From assembly GCA_965248685.1 (NCBI GenBank), contig CBDFKC010000004.1, forward strand, positions 1,426,001-1,490,000: 64,000 nucleotides of DNA, in the 5' to 3' direction. The notes beneath the pieces were generated by a model that was given only the letters and a program-made list of their open reading frames with translations, did not search any database and had not been told where the DNA came from. The position numbers and the translations under genes were made by a program. This document shows, one piece after another, positions 1 through 8,786 of this stretch; position 1 is the first letter of the stretch, and every line of letters begins with the position of its first letter. This DNA comes from VYFG01 sp965248685 (GTDB taxonomy: Bacteria; Pseudomonadota; Gammaproteobacteria; Arenicellales; Poriferihabitantaceae).

Positions 1-505
1 GTAGAAACCACTGAGCGCGCTCCGCCAGGCGGGTGAAATATTTTGGGTGCTTGGCATAGTATTTTTCAAATTTAGCCACCCGGCCCGGCTGAACTTCGAG
101 GTTTGAAAGCTGAAACCCACTACGCAGTCTCTGCCACAAATCATCAGTTTGGGGAGCGGCTTCTGGCTCACTGGATTCATTTTGGTCCTGGGTGACGGCA
201 TCAGAGGGGGAAAAATCATCCATTTCAACTTGTGGGACCTTCAACTCATGCAAGCCTGCGGCTTCGGGCGCGGTACCGCTCTGGATTAACCGTGGGCTGT
301 TTTTGACCATAGCGGTGGTCAGGGTACCATTTCGTACTGGAGCGTGACTTCCAGTCGTAGCTATTTTGTCTGAACTCTGGGAGACTACTGGTGATGCAGG
401 TATGGTTATCGCTGAGGCAGAGTCGCCAAAAGGTGTCGTAGTACAACCGACAAGTGACAACAGTGAAACTGCAACCGCGCAGTGCGAAATTCTAAAACCA
501 AGCAT
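1..505 (-). CDS. mltD: Membrane-bound lytic murein transglycosylase D, N-terminal part (cut by window edge)
   Basis: The minus-strand frame opens at an ATG at 503-505 and stays open to base 1, giving about 168 residues. It starts with a lipoprotein signal (hydrophobic stretch ending in LSLVGC, lipobox Cys at about residue 21), then a Ser/Thr/Pro-rich linker. Near residue 120 it has DLWQRLRSGFQL followed by a segment ending LAERAQWF. That layout matches the N-terminal region of MltD-type transglycosylases, which cleave glycan strands of peptidoglycan from the outer membrane. The catalytic SLT domain and LysM repeats would lie beyond the window, so the family call rests on the lipoprotein start and the pre-SLT helix pattern. 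It is divergent from mdh. Confidence 0.7.
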   Translation of the reverse strand, partial: MLGFRISHCAVAVSLLSLVGCTTTPFGDSASAITIPASPVVSQSSDKIATTGSHAPVRNGTLTTAMVKNSPRLIQSGTAPEAAGLHELKVPQVEMDDFSPSDAVTQDQNESSEPEAAPQTDDLWQRLRSGFQLSNLEVQPGRVAKFEKYYAKHPKYFTRLAERAQWFL

Positions 506-685
506 AGCGGACGCATACTAAAGTCATGCATCGCCCCAGTCAACCGCGATTTAATGTGGTGACATAGTGTATGTGTCTTGATCTAGATGCACTAGTTACA
601 CCGGTGGGCAATTTATTCTCGCACCCTATAGAAATTATCCCTGATAAATTATAATACAGGGTCAACCCTAAAATTGAGGAACGTC

Positions 686-1657
686 ATGAAAGCTCCCGTC
701 CGAGTCGCAGTAACCGGCGCCGCCGGAAATATATCTTATGCATTGTTATTTCGGATTGCTGCGGGTGACATGCTGGGTAAGGACCAGCCTGTAATTATGC
801 AATTGCTGGAGATCCCACCTGCAATGGATGCGCTTAATGGCGTGGCAATGGAATTACATGACTGCGCGTTTCCGTTACTCGCTGGCATTGAAATGTCGGA
901 TGATCCCAATGTTGGGTTTAAAGACGCTGATTATGTATTACTGGTCGGATCAAAACCCCGGGGACCAGGTATGGAACGGGGAGATCTGCTGAAAGATAAT
1001 GGCAAAATTTTCTCGGGTCAGGGCAAAGCGCTGAACGACCATGCATCACGTAACGTCAAAGTGCTGGTAGTGGGTAATCCTGCCAATACCAACGCACTAA
1101 TTGCCGCTGCCAATGCGCCCGACCTCGACCAGCGACAATTTACTGCGATGACTCGGCTAGATCATAACCGCGCGATGGCGCAGCTGGCGGAAAAAGTAGG
1201 TGTTCATCATGATCAAATTACGCGCATGACAATCTGGGGCAATCATTCCGCGACTCAGTACCCTGACGTATCACATACGTTAATTTCCGGGAACCCTGTA
1301 GAGGTGGAGGATGATTGGCTTAAGCAGGAATTCATTCCAACTGTGCAGCAGCGTGGAGCGGCTATCATTAAAGCCAGAGGCGCTTCCAGCGCAGCATCGG
1401 CGGGATCCGCAGCGGTCGACCATATGCGCACCTGGGCACTGGGAACCGCATCGGGTGACTGGGTCAGTATGGGAATACCCTCAGATGGTAGTTATGGAAT
1501 CAAGCAAGGTATTATTTACTCATTCCCTGTCACTTGCAGCAATGGCGACTATGCCATTGTCCAGGATCTGGAGATTAGCGACTTTAGCCGGGAACGCATG
1601 ACAGTTACCGAAGACGAGCTAATGGAAGAGCGTGAAGCCGTTAGCGACTTGATGTAA
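686..1657 (+). CDS. mdh: Malate dehydrogenase (NAD)
   Basis: This 323-residue protein oxidises malate to oxaloacetate with NAD in the TCA cycle. It has the N-terminal Rossmann motif VAVTGAAGNISYALLFRI, the substrate-binding MTRLDHNRA region and the catalytic-histidine segment IWGNHSATQYPD. It belongs to the cytosolic-MDH-like type found in Burkholderia, Xanthomonas and Legionella, not the E. coli type. A frame-open TTG lies four codons upstream at 674, but GAGGA at 676-680 sits correctly before the ATG at 686, so I take 686 as the start. A perfect -10 hexamer TATAAT lies at 650-655; no good -35 is visible. The GxxGxxG loop reads GAAGNIS where GAAGQIG is commoner. Confidence 0.96.
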   Translation: MKAPVRVAVTGAAGNISYALLFRIAAGDMLGKDQPVIMQLLEIPPAMDALNGVAMELHDCAFPLLAGIEMSDDPNVGFKDADYVLLVGSKPRGPGMERGDLLKDNGKIFSGQGKALNDHASRNVKVLVVGNPANTNALIAAANAPDLDQRQFTAMTRLDHNRAMAQLAEKVGVHHDQITRMTIWGNHSATQYPDVSHTLISGNPVEVEDDWLKQEFIPTVQQRGAAIIKARGASSAASAGSAAVDHMRTWALGTASGDWVSMGIPSDGSYGIKQGIIYSFPVTCSNGDYAIVQDLEISDFSRERMTVTEDELMEEREAVSDLM

Positions 1658-1776
1658 GGGGTTTCCCTTCGTGATCCGAGACGGGTTGCGAAGGATGCTC
1701 TTATAGACGTTGCTCTTATAGACATTACAATGTTCAGCTTGTACTGAACCGAGGGGCTCCGGCGAGCTTCGGGAAC

Positions 1777-2613
1777 ATGAAGATCAGCGTTGTTATTCCG
1801 GTATGGAACCGGATTGAATCTCTGCAGCGGGCGATTACCTCTGTTCAACTTCAGTCGTTCAGACCCCATGAGGTAATTGTTGTAGACGACGGTTCAACCG
1901 ACGGCAGCGGGGAAATGGTGGCCGAAAAATTCCCCGGCGTTATCCTGATGTCCCAGTCCAATAAGGGTGTGAGCGCAGCGAGAAACCTCGGTATTAACCG
2001 GGCAAGCGGTGACTGGATTGCCTTGCTTGACTCTGACGATGAGTGGTTAATTGAAAAACTCGCCGCCCAGGTCAAACTGTTATCCCGTAATCCGGCGTTA
2101 AAAATTTGTCACACAGATGAAATTTGGATTAGAAACGGTATACGGGTAAATCCTATGCGTAAACACGCTAAGCCTGAGGGTTGGATCTACCACGATAGTC
2201 TGCCTCTATGCTGTGTTTCGCCTTCTTCAATAGTATTACATCGAGGGGTGTTGGATCACGTTGGTCTGTTTGATGAAACGCTTCCTGTTTGCGAAGACTA
2301 TGATTTATGGCTGCGTATTTTTTGCCGATTTGAGGCTGGTCTGATCGGCACACCGCTACTGATTAAAAATGGGGGACACCCGGATCAATTGTCCAGGCGA
2401 TATTGGGGGATGGATCGATTTAGGGTTAAGGCGTTAGATAAAATATTGGGTTCAGACATTCTGGACTCAGCTCAGAGGGACGCCAGTATTGCTGAATTAC
2501 ACAAGAAGTGCTTGATCCTGGAAAAGGGCTTTGCCAAGCGGGACAATCGAAAACAGGCGGATTATTATAAAAACTTATCCGCACGCTGGCACCTTCGTCC
2601 ACTGCAATGCTAA
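1777..2613 (+). CDS. Family 2 glycosyltransferase
   Basis: The 278-residue protein has a GT-A fold GT2 domain. It begins at once with ISVVIPVWNR, followed by VVDDGSTDGS (nucleotide-sugar binding) and LLDSDDEW (the DxD-like metal site) near residue 85. CEDYDLWLRI near residue 170 is the usual acceptor-side ED motif. There are no membrane segments, so it should be a soluble or peripheral cytosolic enzyme adding a sugar to a glycolipid or polysaccharide; donor and acceptor cannot be read from sequence. It overlaps the next gene by 7 bases, so the two are probably translationally coupled. No strong ribosome site precedes the ATG. Confidence 0.88.
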   Translation: MKISVVIPVWNRIESLQRAITSVQLQSFRPHEVIVVDDGSTDGSGEMVAEKFPGVILMSQSNKGVSAARNLGINRASGDWIALLDSDDEWLIEKLAAQVKLLSRNPALKICHTDEIWIRNGIRVNPMRKHAKPEGWIYHDSLPLCCVSPSSIVLHRGVLDHVGLFDETLPVCEDYDLWLRIFCRFEAGLIGTPLLIKNGGHPDQLSRRYWGMDRFRVKALDKILGSDILDSAQRDASIAELHKKCLILEKGFAKRDNRKQADYYKNLSARWHLRPLQC

Positions 2614-3212
2614 ATATTATCACCGCCCACCTGGGAGAGGCGTCACCCTTTATTTGCTCTTATGGACTATCCAGTCGGGTCGCAAAATGTGGATTAAAAT
2701 ATTATGCAAATGATCATATTCGATTACTTGTGTCAGGGCAGGGAAGTGAAAACTGTCTGATTTCAATAAATCGCTTTAATCAGGCAATTGGGGTCTGCCC
2801 CCAGGATCTTTGGTTAAATTTTGGTGTGGCCGGATCGTCCCAATTTGCCATTAGCGAAATGGTTCAGGGCAAGCAAATCGACGCGCCTGGGATGGACACA
2901 ATTAAACTCTGTTCTATCCTGGACCTTGGAGTACCCTGGTCTCGGATTTGCTCGGCCCAGCGAATTGAAACCGAGTATGCAGACCAGGGCGTATTTGATA
3001 TGGAGGCAGCGACAATCGCAGTTGCGTTAGGAAAATTTGGTCGTCTCGAACAGTTAACCGTGGTGAAACTGATTAGTGATGGGCCATCAAGAGGTGTCCC
3101 AGAGCTTCGCCCGGCATTGTTAAAACAGCTCATTGGCGATGCTACTAAGAATGTGATCGAGGCTTGTGATATTATTTTGGCTGGATCAATCAATGCGGAA
3201 AAGGAATCATGA
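2607..3212 (+). CDS. Nucleoside-phosphorylase-superfamily protein (MTA/SAH nucleosidase or HpnG-like)
   Basis: This 201-residue protein resembles the PNP/UDP phosphorylase fold. The best motif is FDMEAATIAVAL near residue 130, equivalent to the VDMEsaAia segment that binds the ribose in 5'-methylthioadenosine/SAH nucleosidases. It is followed by VVKLISDGP, which matches the conserved strand with the catalytic Asp. Members cleave or phosphorolyse N-glycosidic bonds; the hopanoid enzyme HpnG and futalosine hydrolase are relatives. It is shorter than typical MTAN (about 230 residues) and its N-terminal region is divergent, so the substrate is not assignable. It sits in an overlapping trio with a glycosyltransferase upstream (7 bases) and a chalcone-isomerase-like gene downstream (4 bases). 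Confidence 0.7.
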   Translation: MLNIITAHLGEASPFICSYGLSSRVAKCGLKYYANDHIRLLVSGQGSENCLISINRFNQAIGVCPQDLWLNFGVAGSSQFAISEMVQGKQIDAPGMDTIKLCSILDLGVPWSRICSAQRIETEYADQGVFDMEAATIAVALGKFGRLEQLTVVKLISDGPSRGVPELRPALLKQLIGDATKNVIEACDIILAGSINAEKES

Positions 3213-3814
3213 TCGTTGAAACAACAATATGCCGACTCCGGCGAATTCTTGCAGTCTCGCCGGCGAGTTGGGTTGTGCTTGCTATGGCATTGAGCGCCAC
3301 ACTTTTAATCCAGACAGCACAGGGTGCCGAAGGATTGCCGGATCAAATACAATTAAATGGGCATTCCATTCAGTTAAATGGCAGTGGCACTCGAAAAAAG
3401 GCATTTATCTCACTGTATGACGCTGGCCTGTATCTAGGCCAGTCGAGCCAGGATGCTGAGGCAATTGTTCATGGAGACGCGCCGATGGCCATCAGGCTGG
3501 TGATTCTTTCTGGTTTTATCAGTGCAAAAAAAATGATATCGGCGATGACCGAAGGGTTTGAGAAATCGACCGGCGGTGACACCCATTCCATTGCTGCGGA
3601 AATCGAATTATTTTCAACTGGCTTTAGCGAAGAAATCGCGAAACAGGATACCTTCGATTTGTTGTACCAACCTGACGTGGGCGTTGAAGTAGTTAAAAAC
3701 GGAGAGTCCAAGGTGACGGTTGCTGGGCTCGAATTTAAACAGGCAATGTTCGGTATTTGGTTATCGGAAAACCCGGTTCAAAAATCGTTAAAAAAAGGGC
3801 TGCTCGGATTGTAA
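3209..3814 (+). CDS. Chalcone isomerase-like family protein, exported
   Basis: The 201-residue product begins with a long n-region and a hydrophobic segment (WVVLAMALSATLLIQTAQGA) consistent with a signal peptide cleaved near residue 40. The mature part begins LPDQIQLNGHSIQLNGSG and contains the KKAFISLYDAGLYL strand typical of the bacterial chalcone-isomerase-like domain. These proteins share the fold but generally lack evidence for flavonoid isomerase activity; fatty-acid binding has been proposed for relatives. Its ATG overlaps the preceding stop (ATGA), implying co-translation with the phosphorylase-like gene. Why a periplasmic protein of this fold is coupled to a glycosyltransferase and a phosphorylase is not evident. 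Confidence 0.82.
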   Translation: MIVETTICRLRRILAVSPASWVVLAMALSATLLIQTAQGAEGLPDQIQLNGHSIQLNGSGTRKKAFISLYDAGLYLGQSSQDAEAIVHGDAPMAIRLVILSGFISAKKMISAMTEGFEKSTGGDTHSIAAEIELFSTGFSEEIAKQDTFDLLYQPDVGVEVVKNGESKVTVAGLEFKQAMFGIWLSENPVQKSLKKGLLGL

Positions 3815-3860
3815 ATTTTGCCGTCGGATATTTAGTTTGATGTTTGCGGTGCCTAAAGAG

Positions 3861-4862
3861 CTATCCGACTGCCAGGTAATCTTCGCCTGCCATGTAACCA
3901 TAAGATTCGAGCTCCTGCTGGATTAAATCTCGAGCACCGTGGTTGGTGACATAAACTAAAACAAACGGTTTTACCGGTTGATCGTGGTTAAGGAGAATGT
4001 CTGGACTCGTAACTGGTATTTGTTGAATCTGATTGCCAATTTTTTTTGGATCGATATCTATCCAGACCCAGGGTTTGATTCCCTTTTCGACTAGGCGTTG
4101 TGCTCGCAGTCGGGTTTTGCGACCTGCGCCCCAATATGCCACCGGACGTCGGGACAGGGTAGTGAGTTTCTCCAGGTAGTTTGCCCGCAATCTATCGAAA
4201 GCCGGGCGCCGGTACATTGCATGATTCTTCGATAATCTGTTGTCCGATTCCCGCCAATCCAGCAGGATATCAGTGTGTTTTCCGAATTTATGACCTGCTT
4301 GGAGCAGGCGAAGCCAAAGTTCGTAGTCTTCAGGAAAATCTCCCGAGCGATATCCCCCTGCGTCTAATATAACCTGTTTTCGAAACATCACACTTGGATG
4401 GGCTAACGGCGACTCAACAAATCTCTGATTCAGTAAGCTCTGGTGGCTGGTCAAACTATTTTGCCATCGAATATATTCCTGATAACCTTTGGCCACCAGT
4501 GTGCGGGGAAATAGTGCCACTCTTGAGCCGATAACTGTTAAATCCGAGTGATCCTGCAGCATCTCAAATTGACGCATTAACCGGGAGGTTCGCATCAGAT
4601 CATCTGCGTCCATTCGGGCGATCAGAGGATACCTTGCCATTCTCAAGCCATAATTCAATGCATCAACCAGTCCTTTTCCAGGATTGTTCAATAGTTGAAT
4701 CCTGCTATCTGGCCACCCTTCGATTATTTCCTGGGTACGATCACTACTATGATCATTCACTGCCAGCATTTCGAAATGGCTTAAGGTCTGATTGCTAATG
4801 CTGGCAAGGCAGGGCCTTATTGTGGTTTCAGCGTTCCTGAACGGCAGTAGAATGCTAATCAT
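3861..4862 (-). CDS. Family 2 glycosyltransferase with C-terminal Rossmann-like extension
   Basis: The 333-residue protein starts MISILLPFRNAE, continues with VNDHSSDRTQEI and has ARMDADDLM (DxD site) near residue 85. PEDYELWLRL near residue 180 supplies the acceptor motif. After about residue 235 comes a separate segment beginning AYWGAGRKTRLRAQRL. Its glycine-rich turn and the following strand (WVWIDIDPKKIG) look like a small Rossmann domain of the kind fused to some sugar enzymes. It converges with the chalcone-isomerase-like gene and is divergent from yajQ. It is not close in sequence to the plus-strand glycosyltransferase at 1777, so it is not a recent duplicate. Confidence 0.86.
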   Translation of the reverse strand: MISILLPFRNAETTIRPCLASISNQTLSHFEMLAVNDHSSDRTQEIIEGWPDSRIQLLNNPGKGLVDALNYGLRMARYPLIARMDADDLMRTSRLMRQFEMLQDHSDLTVIGSRVALFPRTLVAKGYQEYIRWQNSLTSHQSLLNQRFVESPLAHPSVMFRKQVILDAGGYRSGDFPEDYELWLRLLQAGHKFGKHTDILLDWRESDNRLSKNHAMYRRPAFDRLRANYLEKLTTLSRRPVAYWGAGRKTRLRAQRLVEKGIKPWVWIDIDPKKIGNQIQQIPVTSPDILLNHDQPVKPFVLVYVTNHGARDLIQQELESYGYMAGEDYLAVG

Positions 4863-4948
4863 CGAATTTGAGGGTCTTTCGGGTTAGCGATTCATTGAAA
4901 ATTAAGCGATAATTTGGCGCTGTAAAATTTCTTTTTATTTCAAGCATT

Positions 4949-5434
4949 ATGCCTTCATTTGATATCGTGTCCGAGGTTGATTGGCAGGAAGTTAAAAACG
5001 CCGTACATACCGCCAATAAAGAAATAACCAACCGCTATGACTTTAAAGGTAGTGATGCCAAAATTGAAGAATCAGATCCTAAATTAACCCTTCATGCTGA
5101 CGATACTTTTAAGGTGGCCCAGGTGATGGATGTGCTACTGCTCAAGTTATCCAAGCGCGGGGTGGATGTTAATGCACTGGATAAGTCCGAGCCGCGAAAA
5201 AGTCCGACGGGTAAAGCGGTTCAGGAAGTAACGGTATGTCAGGGCGTTGATACTGAGCGCGCAAAGAAAATCGTCAAATTGCTCAAAGCCCAGAAGTTTA
5301 AAGTCCAGGCCTCGATCCAGGGTGAACAGGTCCGGGTAACGGGTAAAAAAAGAGACGACTTACAGCAGGTTATGGGATTTCTGAAGGAACAAAAGTTGGA
5401 TATTCCGCTGCAGTATACGAACTTTCGGGATTAG
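4949..5434 (+). CDS. yajQ: YajQ family nucleotide-binding protein
   Basis: At 161 residues it matches the family length exactly. MPSFDIVSEVDWQEVKNAV at the start and NRYDFKGS near residue 28 are hallmark YajQ sequences; the C-terminal half carries the second ferredoxin-like repeat ending in QYTNFRD. YajQ proteins bind nucleotides and RNA, and relatives in Xanthomonas and Pseudomonas have been described as cyclic-di-GMP-responsive regulators; which role applies here is not visible. It is a single-gene unit between a minus-strand glycosyltransferase and a DsbC-like gene on the same strand. Confidence 0.96.
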   Translation: MPSFDIVSEVDWQEVKNAVHTANKEITNRYDFKGSDAKIEESDPKLTLHADDTFKVAQVMDVLLLKLSKRGVDVNALDKSEPRKSPTGKAVQEVTVCQGVDTERAKKIVKLLKAQKFKVQASIQGEQVRVTGKKRDDLQQVMGFLKEQKLDIPLQYTNFRD

Positions 5435-5509
5435 TTTGGCTCTAATCCGGCAATTATTCGGGTTCACTCCGGTATTGATTGGTAAAATTTTATTATGAGG
5501 AATATTGTA

Positions 5510-6235
5510 ATGTTGAAATGCTGCAAATTATTGCTGGCAACGTTGTTGATGGTCTGTGGGTCGGTTTGGGCACAGTCAGAAATGGAATCAGTGAGAAATA
5601 ACCTGGAGAAGATTCTGCCTGAGCGAATGGAAATCAAGACCATCGATCAGACCGTTATGGAAGGAGTTTATGAAGTTGCCGCCGGCAACGAAAGTCTATT
5701 CGTCTATAGCCAGGGTGAATTTGTCATGATTGGAGAGGTGTTTGATACCGTTCGCCGGGTCAGTCTGACCCAGGAACGCAAGGATCAGGAAAAGGCTGTG
5801 GCGTTTCAGGAGCTGGCGGAAATTCCGGAAAGTGAAATGATTATTATGGGTGATCCTGAAGGAACCCGGTATGTCACGGTATTCACCGATACTGATTGCG
5901 GCTGGTGTCAGAAATTTCATAAGGATGTGCCTGCGTTGCAAGCCGGTGGATTGAAAGTTCGGTACATGATGTGGCCCCGGGCAGGATTGAATTCTGTGAG
6001 CTACGATGAGGCGGTATCGGTATGGTGTGCCGAAGATCAGGGAGCCGCGATGACTACTGCCAAGAGTCGTCAGGAGGTAGCTCCTAAAGTCTGTGAAAAT
6101 CCCATTGAGGACCACTATGCGCTGGGGTTTCGACTGGGTGTTCAGGGTACCCCATTTATCATGTTGGACGATGGCACCGTTTTGGGAGGGTATGTTGCCC
6201 CGGATAAGTTACTGGGAGCAGCCGGGTTAAATTAA
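5510..6235 (+). CDS. DsbC/DsbG-like thiol:disulfide interchange protein, periplasmic
   Basis: The 241-residue protein starts with a signal peptide (MLKCCKLLLATLLMVCGSVWAQ). An N-terminal dimerisation-type domain follows, then a thioredoxin fold with the active site DTDCGWCQKFH near residue 130. The Cys-x-x-Cys is CGWC, where CGYC is usual in DsbC, and the cis-Pro loop is present as GTPFIML near residue 212. These proteins isomerise wrongly paired disulfides in the periplasm. An in-frame ATG exists at 5495, but AGGAA at 5498-5502 is well spaced for the ATG at 5510 and gives the cleaner signal peptide. It converges with bamE. Confidence 0.88.
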   Translation: MLKCCKLLLATLLMVCGSVWAQSEMESVRNNLEKILPERMEIKTIDQTVMEGVYEVAAGNESLFVYSQGEFVMIGEVFDTVRRVSLTQERKDQEKAVAFQELAEIPESEMIIMGDPEGTRYVTVFTDTDCGWCQKFHKDVPALQAGGLKVRYMMWPRAGLNSVSYDEAVSVWCAEDQGAAMTTAKSRQEVAPKVCENPIEDHYALGFRLGVQGTPFIMLDDGTVLGGYVAPDKLLGAAGLN

Positions 6236-6292
6236 CCCCGGCTTTGGCTCGCAGGGTGTCGTGCTCGAATGGCCTTTAATAGGGTCAGTTTC

Positions 6293-6598
6293 TTAATGAG
6301 TACGTTTATTTATTGAGGCGAGCAAGTCCCCTTCGAATATCAGGGTGGCAGATTCCTGAACAACTTTCCGCGTCTTACCCGACTTAAAAGAGTAATAGTA
6401 GTCCCAGCGGTCATTGTTGAACGGGTCATTCACCAAGGGAAGTCCGAGCACTTTAACAACTTCTCGTTTGTCCATTCCAACTGAAACCTGCTCGACCATT
6501 TCCGACGTAATTTCATTGCCTTGCTGTACGTCGAGTCGGTAGACGCATCCGGTGCTAACAACGAAGCAGATAATTAGTAAAATTGCGCGTATGATCAT
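6293..6598 (-). CDS. bamE: Outer membrane protein assembly factor BamE (SmpA/OmlA)
   Basis: This 101-residue lipoprotein has a hydrophobic signal ending FVVSTGC with the lipobox Cys at residue 18. Next comes VYRLDVQQGN, the signature that follows the lipobox in BamE, and GMDKREVVKVLGLPLVNDPF, which matches the family core. BamE is an outer-membrane-anchored accessory of the BAM complex that inserts beta-barrels. Length is typical (about 100-120). It is the last gene of a minus-strand group after the GNAT, recN and nadK genes; in many gammaproteobacteria bamE likewise lies next to recN. Confidence 0.93.
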   Translation of the reverse strand: MIIRAILLIICFVVSTGCVYRLDVQQGNEITSEMVEQVSVGMDKREVVKVLGLPLVNDPFNNDRWDYYYSFKSGKTRKVVQESATLIFEGDLLASINKRTH

Positions 6599-6615
6599 TT
6601 GGTGTTGGTCTCGAT

Positions 6616-7110
6616 TTAAAGGTGTTTAAGCACCGCTATTTCATCACAATTTCGGAATTTGTGACAATTTATACAGGCGCCCCAAACTTTTTCTGGCAAA
6701 ACATTCATTTCGACGACATCATAGCCAGCATTATTGAAAAATCTAACTTCATAAGTCAACGCCATGAGTTTGGACAATCCGAGTTCCCTGGCGATATTCT
6801 CTATGGATTTTACCAGCCGCCTGCCGAGCTGATGACCACTGTGCCTGGGATCCACCGCCAGGCTTCTGACTTCTCCCAGAGTGCTGGTGAAAATTTGCAA
6901 AGCGCCGCAAGCAATAACTTTCTGCTCATACTCTACGACCAAAAATTCCCGTAAAGAATGAAAAATATCGCTTTCCGGCCTGGGGAGTAAAATATCCCTG
7001 TCGCTGTATCCTTTTAGCAGGTGATAAATTCCCTTGACGTCATCCAGCGTGGCGGGCCTAATCGAGAGCGTCTGGATGGTATCAATTGGGGGCGATAGGT
7101 TCCTGTTCAT
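6616..7110 (-). CDS. GNAT N-acetyltransferase, short N-acetylglutamate-synthase-like
   Basis: The 164-residue protein has a single GNAT domain. VRSLAVDPRHSGHQLGRRLV contains the acetyl-CoA pyrophosphate-binding loop (here HSGHQLG in place of Q/RxxGxG/A), followed by FFNNAGYDVV. The C-terminus has KVWGACINCHKFRNCDE, a Cys-rich tail I associate with short-form N-acetylglutamate synthases of the arginine pathway. Those lack the amino-acid-kinase domain of classical ArgA, so this assignment is by motif recall and is moderate. Its ATG overlaps the recN stop by one base (TAATG), so it is translated from the recN transcript. Confidence 0.75.
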   Translation of the reverse strand: MNRNLSPPIDTIQTLSIRPATLDDVKGIYHLLKGYSDRDILLPRPESDIFHSLREFLVVEYEQKVIACGALQIFTSTLGEVRSLAVDPRHSGHQLGRRLVKSIENIARELGLSKLMALTYEVRFFNNAGYDVVEMNVLPEKVWGACINCHKFRNCDEIAVLKHL

Positions 7111-8786
7111 TAATTATGGCCAAGCATTTGTGCCGCGTGGGCGCGGGATTGTACAGTAATCTGTTCGCTTCCTGACATCCGTGAAATCTCCTCGATACGT
7201 GATTCGCGATCAAGTGTCCGGACCTGTACATTGAGTGAAGAAGTGTTGCTGCCTGGGTCCGCTTTGGATACCGAAAAGTGGTGATCGGCTCGCGCGGCGA
7301 CCTGGGCCAGATGGGTTACACAGATTACCTGGGCGGTGTTCCCGAGTTGACCCAGGCGCTGTCCGACTACATTGGCAACGGTACCGCCAATACCAACATC
7401 GACTTCGTCAAAAATAAGGGTTGGTACTTTTGCAGAATCCGCGAGGATAACTTGAATTGCCAGGGATATTCTCGAAATTTCTCCCCCGGAGGCCACCTTG
7501 GAAAGGGGTTGCAATGGCATGCCAGGGTTGGCCGTTACCATGAATTCAACGGTTTCATTGCCGAGTTTAGAGAACCGGTTTTCATTCAAGGGTTCGAGAT
7601 GAATTTTCAGGCAGCCGCCTTCCATACCAACTTCCTGCATCGACCCCGTTATTTTCTTGCCTAATCTTCCGGCGGTGCGTTTTCTCGCTGTGGTGATCTG
7701 TTTGCTAACCTCCGCATAAACTGACTGATGTTGATCGATTGCAGATTCAATTTTAAGGCGCTCTGCCTCTGGGTTATTGAGCCCCGACAATTCGTTGCGT
7801 AATGCTTCGGTGTGTTGCGCCAACGCGCCGGGCTGGACCCGATGCTTGCGCGATAATTCGTGAAAGCTGGTAAACCGTTGTTCGATCTCTTCAATCTGCG
7901 CCTGGTCCAGATCTTCCTGTTCGGCATAACCTTGCAATTGTCTGGCTGCTTCTTCCACATTGACTGCAGATTCTTCCAGCATTAATGCCACCGCACCAAG
8001 CTTCTCATCGACGCGTTCCAACTGATGCAGTTGACCGGCATACTTTGTCAATAACTGGTGAACGCTGTCACCGTCTTCCTGATACAGACCCGCGGCAGCA
8101 GTCTGGCAGCCCGTAGCGAGATCGGTGGCATGCTGTAAGCGTTTTTGCTGTTGTTCCAGTTCTTCCCATTCTCCCTCTGCAGGGCGCAACTGATCCAGTT
8201 CTAGTAACTGAAATTTCAGCAAATCCATTCTTTCCTGAGTCGCTACCTGATGGTTGTTCAGCTGATCAAGTTGTTGCTTTAATGTGGTCAAGTTTTGGAC
8301 CACTTGATCCAGCTTGCTCAGTCGGTCTTGATTGCCGGCGACCACATCGAGTAATCTTTGCTGGACGGATCTGCGTACCAATGAATGGTGCTCGTGTTGA
8401 CCATGGATATCTACCAGCTCCCGGCCGAGTTCCCGCAACATGGAAAAATTAACCGGGTATCCATTGATATATCCCCTACCGGGTTTGTCACGTCGAATTA
8501 TTCGGCGCAACAGGATTTCGTTATCACTGGTAAATTCATTACGTTCGAGCCAGGAGAAAGCGGTATGTTCAGGAGGAAGCGCAAAGCTACATTGAATTTC
8601 AGCCTGATCATGACCGTGTTTAATTAAGGAATTATCTCCTCGGGCACCGAGTAAAATTGCAATGGCGTCAACGATAAGTGACTTTCCTGACCCGGTTTCC
8701 CCGGTTACCGCACTAAACCCGGCATCGAATTCCAGCTCTACCGATTCCGCAATAGCGAAATGTTTTATAGTCAGCCAATCGATCAT
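7110..8786 (-). CDS. recN: DNA repair protein RecN
   Basis: This 558-residue SMC-like ATPase takes part in double-strand-break repair. The N-terminal ATP site GETGSGKSLIVDAI is at about residues 30-43, a long Gln/Glu-rich coiled coil fills the middle, and the C-terminal half has the ABC signature KVASGGEISRISLAIQ and Walker B IFDEVDVGIGG. HLAQVAARADHHF follows as the switch region. Length matches the family (about 550). The start overlaps the nadK stop by 4 bases, a common recN-nadK arrangement. I do not see a clear LexA box in front of it; being coupled inside the nadK unit, its SOS control is not evident here. Confidence 0.97.
   Translation of the reverse strand: MIDWLTIKHFAIAESVELEFDAGFSAVTGETGSGKSLIVDAIAILLGARGDNSLIKHGHDQAEIQCSFALPPEHTAFSWLERNEFTSDNEILLRRIIRRDKPGRGYINGYPVNFSMLRELGRELVDIHGQHEHHSLVRRSVQQRLLDVVAGNQDRLSKLDQVVQNLTTLKQQLDQLNNHQVATQERMDLLKFQLLELDQLRPAEGEWEELEQQQKRLQHATDLATGCQTAAAGLYQEDGDSVHQLLTKYAGQLHQLERVDEKLGAVALMLEESAVNVEEAARQLQGYAEQEDLDQAQIEEIEQRFTSFHELSRKHRVQPGALAQHTEALRNELSGLNNPEAERLKIESAIDQHQSVYAEVSKQITTARKRTAGRLGKKITGSMQEVGMEGGCLKIHLEPLNENRFSKLGNETVEFMVTANPGMPLQPLSKVASGGEISRISLAIQVILADSAKVPTLIFDEVDVGIGGTVANVVGQRLGQLGNTAQVICVTHLAQVAARADHHFSVSKADPGSNTSSLNVQVRTLDRESRIEEISRMSGSEQITVQSRAHAAQMLGHN

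Noticed and set aside
7235..7664. Plus-strand frames inside recN
   Set aside because: They are shadows of a well-conserved gene on the other strand.
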